DNA of 10,382 nucleotides. It comes from JADKCL01 sp046050405 (GTDB taxonomy: Bacteria; Bacteroidota; Bacteroidia; J057; JADKCL01). Under the pieces are notes generated by a model. It ran no database searches. It was given only the letters and a program-made list of their open reading frames with translations, and was not told where the DNA came from. The DNA is taken from the NCBI GenBank assembly GCA_046050405.1, contig JBJOPY010000044.1, forward strand, positions 1 through 10,382, given 5' to 3'. Both the position numbers and the translations under genes were made by a program. Below are positions 6,618 to 10,382 of the stretch, in pieces. The number at the start of each line of letters is the position of its first letter. Within the stretch, counting starts at the first letter, position 1.

Positions 6618-8168
6618 CTAGATCTCGAAGACGATGCCCTGGGCAAGGGGCAGGTCTTCCGACCAATTGAGCGTATTGGTTTGGCGGCGCATATACGCCT
6701 TCCAGGCATCCGATCCGGACTCCCGTCCTCCCCCTGTCTCCTTCTCTCCACCAAATGCACCGCCGATCTCGGCACCGCTCGTGCCGATGTTGGCATTGGC
6801 GATGCCGCAGTCGCTCCCTTTGGCACTGAGGAAATGCTCGACTTCCTTCATGTTTTCGCTGAAGATAGAGGAACTCAGGCCTTGGGGGACATCGTTCTGC
6901 AGGGCGATTGCCTCGTCCATCGTCTTGTACTTCAGGAGGTAGAGGATCGGGGCAAATGTCTCTTCCTGCACCGAAGCGAAGCCGTTGCGGGCCTCCACGA
7001 TCGCAGGGACGACGTATGTACCCGTCTCATAGCCCGATCCTGTCAGCACTTCACCGCCGAAGATCAGCCTTCCGCCCTCCTTGTGGACTTCTTCCAGCCG
7101 GTGCTGCATCGTCGCCACGGCTTGGCGGTCGATGAGGGGGCCGATCAGGGTATTTTTCCCGAGCGGGTGCCCGACCTTGGCACGCAGGGAAGTATATGCC
7201 TTCAGCAGGCTTTCCTTGACACTGTCATACACCGACTCGTGAATGATCAGGCGGCGGGTGGAGGTACAGCGTTGCCCACAGGTTCCCACGGATCCGAACA
7301 CGACCGCTGGAATTGCCAGCTTCAAGTCGGCATGCGGGGTGATGATGACGGCGTTGTTTCCGCCCAGCTCCAGCAGCGACTTGCCAAGGCGTGCAGCGAC
7401 CGCCTGCGCGACCGCCTTGCCCATGCGGGTGCTGCCCGTGGCAGAGACCAGTGCCACGCGCTGGTCAGCGCTCATGGCCTCCCCGATGGCGCGGTCTCCC
7501 ACCACCACGCTCATGATGCCCTCCGGCAGGCCATTGCGCCGCAACACCTCCTGAACGATATGCAGGCAGGCAATCGCTGTCAGGGGTGTCTTCTCGCTGG
7601 GCTTCCATACCGAGACATTGCCGCACACAGCGGCCAGCATCGCGTTCCAAGCCCAGACCGCCACCGGGAAGTTGAAGGCGGAGATGATCCCCACCACGCC
7701 CAGCGGATGCCACTGCTCATACATGCGGTGCATCTGGCGCTCGCTGTGCATCGTCAGGCCATACAGCTGACGGCTGAGCCCCACGGCAAAGTCGCAGATG
7801 TCGATCATCTCCTGTACCTCGCCCAGGCCCTCCTGGTAGATCTTGCCCATTTCCATGGTCACCAGCTTGCCCAGGGCCTCCTTGTTCTGACGAAGCGCAT
7901 CGCCCATCTGACGGACGATTTCGCCGCGCTTGGGTGCCGGAACCATTCTCCAGTGCAGGAATGCTGCCTGGGCCTTGGCCATCACCGCGGCGTATTCTTC
8001 CTGTCCGGCCATCTGCACGGAACCCAGGAGGCACCCGTCGGCGGGGGAATTCACGGTAACATAGGCCCCAGCCTTTGCATGGCCGGATTCGAGGCCGGTG
8101 ATCCAGCAGGGATTCTGCTCCTGGATGCCCAGTTGGGCGAGAAATTCTTCCGTCTTTACCTGTATCAT
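6618..8168 (-). CDS. amaB: ALDH7-family semialdehyde dehydrogenase (L-piperideine-6-carboxylate / alpha-aminoadipate semialdehyde dehydrogenase)
   Basis: A 516-residue NAD(P)+-dependent aldehyde dehydrogenase of full length. The nucleophile is C301 in GTCGQRCTSTRR and the general base is E267 in LLELGGNNA. Cofactor residues are N166 in SAFNFP and K189 in WKPSEKTP, and the Rossmann glycines lie in SATGSTRMG (242-250). The block GAEIGGAFGGEKETGGGRES (465-484) is the signature of the ALDH7 (antiquitin) group. In bacteria this group (AmaB/Pcd) oxidises alpha-aminoadipate semialdehyde, in equilibrium with piperideine-6-carboxylate, to alpha-aminoadipate in lysine breakdown. Some ALDH7 enzymes act broadly on lipid-derived or betaine aldehydes, so the lysine role is inferred from family. 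No lysine aminotransferase or other pathway gene is visible here. The ATG at 8166-8168 has only a weak AGAAG close upstream. It follows the DUF4920 gene by 40 bases on the same strand, so the two are probably co-transcribed. Confidence 0.93.
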   Translation of the reverse strand: MIQVKTEEFLAQLGIQEQNPCWITGLESGHAKAGAYVTVNSPADGCLLGSVQMAGQEEYAAVMAKAQAAFLHWRMVPAPKRGEIVRQMGDALRQNKEALGKLVTMEMGKIYQEGLGEVQEMIDICDFAVGLSRQLYGLTMHSERQMHRMYEQWHPLGVVGIISAFNFPVAVWAWNAMLAAVCGNVSVWKPSEKTPLTAIACLHIVQEVLRRNGLPEGIMSVVVGDRAIGEAMSADQRVALVSATGSTRMGKAVAQAVAARLGKSLLELGGNNAVIITPHADLKLAIPAVVFGSVGTCGQRCTSTRRLIIHESVYDSVKESLLKAYTSLRAKVGHPLGKNTLIGPLIDRQAVATMQHRLEEVHKEGGRLIFGGEVLTGSGYETGTYVVPAIVEARNGFASVQEETFAPILYLLKYKTMDEAIALQNDVPQGLSSSIFSENMKEVEHFLSAKGSDCGIANANIGTSGAEIGGAFGGEKETGGGRESGSDAWKAYMRRQTNTLNWSEDLPLAQGIVFEI

Positions 8169-8208
8169 CTTCTAAACCATTGTTGATATCATCGTGAAAG
8201 CCTCCCCC

Positions 8209-8787
8209 TCAATCCGCACGATCCCCAGACGCTTCGATCAGGATGCCGTCTGCCGTGAAGGCCACCTGCGCTTCTGGCCGGGTGATCTTGGTGATTTCCG
8301 CCTCGGATTTGCCAGCGTCCTCTGCGATGTGCCTGAGCTCCTCCACCGAAACCGTCTCCTGGTAGACCCATCCGTCGATCACGACGGGCTTTCCCGCCGA
8401 ATTCTTCGGAACGAAGAAGCCATAGTCCTTGAACTTCACCGTCATTTCCTGGCCGGATGCCAAGGGCATCTTCAGCCAGCAGCCCTTGGCCTGGCAGCAG
8501 GAACTGATGCTTCCTTTGACTTTGACGCGGATGCTGTCACGGCCATTGAGCTTCTCCAGGAGATCGGTGGAAGGGATCGCACCCTCGGCGGTCACGGGAT
8601 CGCCAAAGTTTCCAACCGCATCGGGGTCAGGCAGCGCCGCCTCTGCCTTCCCGGCCTCGCCTTCGGATGCCTCGATGGAGTCGGCAGCGACCATTTCCCC
8701 ATGGTGCGCACCCGCATCGGTGGGCATTTGCTGATGGCAGGACACCAAGCCCATCAACAGGAATAAAACCGCAACTGTCCTTCTCAT
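8209..8787 (-). CDS. DUF4920 domain lipoprotein
   Basis: A 192-residue lipoprotein precursor. MRRTVAVLFLLMGLVSC is a lipoprotein signal with lipobox LVSC, so C17 would be lipidated. Residues about 18-60 are an acidic, Ala-rich linker (including HHGEM at 28-32). Residues about 61-190 match DUF4920, found mainly in Bacteroidota. The core is SSCCQAKGCWLKM (96-108), MTVKFKDYGFFVP (115-127) and LRHIAEDAGKSEAEITKI (151-168). The conserved C97, C98 and C103-W104 could bind a metal ion such as copper, which is inference. It is expected on the periplasmic face of a membrane. The frame extends to a TTG eight codons earlier, but the AGGAGG six bases before the ATG fixes the start at 8787. It is the first gene of a probable two-gene operon with the ALDH7 dehydrogenase. 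Confidence 0.88.
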   Translation of the reverse strand: MRRTVAVLFLLMGLVSCHQQMPTDAGAHHGEMVAADSIEASEGEAGKAEAALPDPDAVGNFGDPVTAEGAIPSTDLLEKLNGRDSIRVKVKGSISSCCQAKGCWLKMPLASGQEMTVKFKDYGFFVPKNSAGKPVVIDGWVYQETVSVEELRHIAEDAGKSEAEITKITRPEAQVAFTADGILIEASGDRAD

Positions 8788-8793
8788 TTTCTT

Positions 8794-8799
8794 CCTCCT
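8794..8799 (-). promoter_or_regulatory. Canonical Shine-Dalgarno site for the DUF4920 gene
   Basis: On the minus strand AGGAGG sits exactly six bases before the ATG at 8787. It is the strongest ribosome binding site in the window, notable in a phylum where such sites are usually weak, and it excludes the upstream TTG as the start. Confidence 0.75.
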
Positions 8800-8815
8800 A
8801 CCTGAAACCAAGCGG

Positions 8816-8823
8816 CAAATCTA
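8816..8823 (-). promoter_or_regulatory. Candidate -7 box for the DUF4920-aldehyde dehydrogenase operon
   Basis: The minus strand reads TAGATTTG, an exact TAnnTTTG match, 28 bases upstream of the DUF4920 ATG. That would give a short leader containing the AGGAGG site. An A7 run lies a few bases upstream of the box, but no TTTG -33 element is seen at 19-21 bases. The position is sensible, the lack of a -33 box limits confidence. Confidence 0.45.
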
Positions 8824-8950
8824 GGGATTTTTTTAGCCGTGGGATGGGCGGATGAACTCAACCGGGGGCAGGTTCGGTGGTGAGGGAGGGCGGGATGGAT
8901 GTATCCTTGGGCGGTTTTCAGCAATTGGCTTGGCGTGTAAAAAAGTTTTC

Positions 8951-8965
8951 TCAAACATAGTTTGA
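8951..8965. promoter_or_regulatory. Short inverted repeat, possible operator
   Basis: TCAAAC-ATA-GTTTGA is a perfect 6-base inverted repeat around a 3-base spacer, in the AT-rich gap between the DUF4920 gene and the small membrane protein copies. It could be a regulator site or part of a promoter: it contains TAGTTTG, one base short of the -7 consensus. A site this short can arise by chance. Confidence 0.2.
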
Positions 8966-9072
8966 TGCCTTTCTTTATTTTCGTGGATTGAAAGAAGCTT
9001 AGGCATGGTGAATCAGTCTCCAGCGGACGGAATCAGGGTTTCTTTCACAGGTTCAAGCTATCACTTGAAAAA

Positions 9073-9248
9073 ATGACCAAGAAGAAAAAAATATCCTGAC
9101 GATAGCACTCACCCTCATGATGCTGATTTCAATTGCTGGCACATACCTGATGACAGAATATGACAGTCTTAGATTCTTTGGCATTTCATTGTTTATCCCG
9201 GTGGTCATCAATGTCTATAAAGGATTTGAGTACCTCAGAACGCACTAA
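9073..9248 (+). pseudogene. Left copy of a tandem 58-residue membrane protein gene, frameshifted
   Basis: This sequence aligns along its whole length with the intact copy at 9263-9439, at roughly 84 percent identity by hand count. The start (ATG ACC AAG AAG, then A7) and the end (EYLRTH and TAA) are both kept. Relative to the right copy, one C is missing (ATATCC against ATACTCC at 9091-9096), so translation from 9073 ends after eight codons at the TGA at 9097-9099. In the restored frame it reads ILLTIALTLMML, then ISIAGTYLMTEYD and, near the end, FIPVVINVYKGFEYLRTH. From the ATG at 9117 a 43-residue frame remains open. Outside the central block most differences are silent or conservative, so the break looks recent. 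The A7 run at 9085-9091 would restore the frame if one A were added, by slippage or mutation; a sequencing error is also possible. No Shine-Dalgarno site is seen. Confidence 0.6.
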
Positions 9249-9262
9249 CGTGAAATTCTAAA

Positions 9263-9439
9263 ATGACCAAGAAGAAAAAAATACTCCTGACCATCGCACT
9301 CACCCTCATGATGCTGATTTCAGTTGCCGGCACATACGTGATGACAATGTATGACCAATCTAGAATTCTTGGTCTCCTGGGGTTTATCCCAGTGGTCATC
9401 AATGTCTATAAAGGCTTTGAGTACGTCAGAACGCACTAA
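9263..9439 (+). CDS. Small membrane protein, 58 residues, intact copy of the tandem pair
   Basis: ATG at 9263, TAA at 9437-9439. The protein starts MTKKKK, continues with a hydrophobic segment at about 7-27 (ILLTIALTLMMLISVAGTYV), a short polar turn (TMYDQSR, 28-34), a second hydrophobic segment at about 35-49 (ILGLLGFIPVVINVY) and a polar tail KGFEYVRTH. This predicts a two-helix hairpin or a signal-anchored single-pass protein of the inner membrane; the positive N-terminus suggests that it stays in the cytoplasm. I do not recognise the family. Support for coding comes from the duplicated copy: the ends of the protein are conserved and differences there are mostly silent or conservative. There is no clear Shine-Dalgarno site, only an A-rich leader (TTCTAAA), which is common in Bacteroidota. 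Codons 4-7 include an A7 tract that could be prone to slippage. Confidence 0.6.
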   Translation: MTKKKKILLTIALTLMMLISVAGTYVMTMYDQSRILGLLGFIPVVINVYKGFEYVRTH

Positions 9440-9469
9440 CCTGAAATCATACAAGAAAACCTATTTCAA

Positions 9470-10260
9470 ACAGGAATGGCAACACTTTCAAAACAACTTG
9501 AAAAGTGAGTGTATGAAACTGTATCAACAATTGGTTGAAGAACAAAGGGTTGTGATAGCCACCCTGAGGAAGCAAGGCTACAACCAATCGGCCATTGCCT
9601 TAAACTTGAAGTGGACAGGTTCACCGTCAGCCGTGAATCGGGGCGAAATTGCTCGACAGGTTTCTACTGGCTTTACACTGCAAAACCCGCCCAGGAACGT
9701 GCCTCGGCAAGGGCGCGGAATAAGGGACGCGGCAAGTTCATCGAGGGCAAATTGAGGCGCATATCCGCAGGAAGCTCACCGAAGAGAAATGTAGACCTGA
9801 ACAGGTCAAGGGCAGGGCGGACAGGGAAAGCATACCTATGGCCTCCCATGAGACGATCCACCAGTTTGTTTACGAGGACAAAGGCAGGGGCGGGGATCTC
9901 TACAAAAGCCTTCGTAGAACCCACCACCTCCACCGAAAGCGCAGGGGCAAAGGCACATCACCGGAAGGGTTGGCATGGGGAATCGGCCGCCCTCGGTCGA
10001 CCGTTAAGACATGTTCGGGGACTGAGCGACACCATAGTCGGAAAGAGCCACCTGAGCACCATGGCGATCATGGCCGGGTGGAAATCCCTTCTTCACCGTC
10101 ATCACCCTGCTCGGGCAACGGGGCGCCGACCATGTCGCCGAACGAATCCTGAAGGACATCCAAAACAAGCTCAACGACCAACCCAGAAAAAAACTGAAAT
10201 TCAAAACCCCGAACGAATATTTTTACATCAAAGTTGCACTTCAATGCTGAATTCGGTTCT
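9470..10260 (+). mobile_element. Degenerate IS30-family insertion sequence (ends approximate)
   Basis: The transposase remnant marks an IS30-family element of about 0.8 kb, where an intact one is typically 1.0-1.2 kb. I could not fix its ends. The right end probably lies just beyond GTTGCACTTCAATGCTGAATTC (10233-10254). On the left, CTTGAAAAGTGAGTG (9498-9512) has only imperfect resemblance to the inverted counterpart of that end, and no target-site duplication is apparent. The neighbouring bases to the right (10251-10382) are AT-rich and hold no gene I can support. Confidence 0.6.
9513..10250 (+). pseudogene. IS30-family transposase remnant, frameshifted and internally deleted
   Basis: Pieces of an IS30-type transposase follow in order but in changing frames. 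From the ATG at 9513 comes the N-terminal helix-turn-helix: YQQLVEEQRVVIATLRKQGY and SPSAVNRGEIARQ. Another frame gives YTAKPAQERASARARNKG (about 9674-9727). A third gives HIRRKLTEEKCRPEQVKGRA and ASHETIHQFVYEDKGRGG (about 9753-9895), the typical IS30 SPEQI/SHETIY region. Near 9981-10025 the first frame reads NRPPSVDR-stop-DMFGD-stop, where GDWE would be expected. DTIVGKSHLSTMAIM follows in another frame. The first frame then returns with FFTVITLLGQRGADHVAERI, running straight into NKLNDQPRKKLKFKTPNEYF and VALQC, stop at 10248-10250. That C-terminus should be separated from GADHVAE by the DNGKEF and SWERG-NENTNGL segments, which are missing. At least four frame changes, two in-frame stops and loss of most DDE residues make it inactive. 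Confidence 0.85.
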
Positions 10261-10382
10261 AACGAAAAGAAACTTGGTCGAAAATATTCGGTTGAAGATT
10301 TGATTGCATCAACGATAAAGGTGTTATCAAAAACGTGGGCAATCCATGAGTCCACAAAACAAACTCTTCCTCGCGTAAAAAA

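Larger units (their letters stand above)
9073..9447 (+). repeat. Direct tandem duplication, two units with a 190-base offset
   Basis: Unit 1 begins at 9073 and unit 2 at 9263. Similarity covers the entire 58-codon gene and continues a few bases past the stop (CACTAACGTGAAAT against CACTAACCTGAAAT). Identity is highest at both ends of the gene and lowest in a central block (about 9155-9195 in unit 1 and 9347-9386 in unit 2). Confidence 0.85.

Noticed and set aside
6348..8186. Open frame of 612 codons on the plus strand
   Set aside because: It is the antisense of the ALDH7 gene over nearly its whole length. Its translation is rich in His, Gln and Arg with no domain, as expected from GC-rich codon bias of the true gene.
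9351..9755. Single 134-codon gene spanning the end of the small membrane protein and the transposase start
   Set aside because: Its first part is an out-of-frame reading of the second repeat copy and its last part runs out of the transposase frame; only the section from 9513 to about 9670 is meaningful.
9601..10303. 230-codon frame in the IS remnant as a gene of its own
   Set aside because: Only two stretches (near 9674-9745 and 10025-10075) match IS30 transposase; the rest is out-of-frame translation of the same pseudogene.
1..10382. CRISPR array, tRNA or rRNA genes, riboswitch
   Set aside because: I saw no regularly spaced short repeats, no cloverleaf with a T-arm GTTCRANYC motif in a suitable setting, and no rRNA-like segment. 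The only clear direct repeat is the 190-base tandem pair.

Overview
The window looks like chromosomal DNA of a fairly GC-rich member of the Bacteroidota. Three observations support this. The DUF4920 lipoprotein and the DUF2279 protein are typical of that phylum. Three minus-strand upstream regions carry the Bacteroidetes -7 box TAnnTTTG, one of them with a correctly spaced TTTG -33 box. Shine-Dalgarno sites are mostly weak. A more precise assignment (for example a Saprospiria-like lineage) would be a guess.

Layout, left to right. Positions 2-646 (+) hold the C-terminal half of a class I CPD photolyase, cut by the window edge. It converges on a 752-residue CPA2 cation:proton antiporter with a C-terminal USP-like tail (670-2928, -). 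Upstream of that lies a small secreted protein of unknown function (3191-3625, -) with the best promoter in the window. Divergent from it is a two-gene unit: a phosphoglucomutase/phosphomannomutase-family enzyme (3916-5316, +), overlapping by ATGA a DUF2279 envelope protein (5313-6302, +). After a 315-base gap without genes come two minus-strand genes that probably form an operon: a DUF4920 lipoprotein (8209-8787) followed by an ALDH7-family semialdehyde dehydrogenase (6618-8168).

The last 1.4 kb is different. It is mostly more AT-rich and holds degraded or duplicated material. Two tandem copies, offset by 190 bases, encode a 58-residue membrane protein that is easily missed because it is short. 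The right copy (9263-9439) is intact. The left copy (9073-9248) lacks one base shortly after an A7 tract and is out of frame. Next to them is a wrecked IS30-family transposase (about 9513-10250), scattered over all three frames, with in-frame stops and most of its catalytic core missing.

The conserved genes are housekeeping or envelope functions (DNA repair, ion homeostasis, sugar-phosphate interconversion, lysine catabolism or aldehyde detoxification) and do not form one pathway. I do not see a convincing new multigene system. The most unusual element is the tandem small-membrane-protein pair beside the IS remnant.
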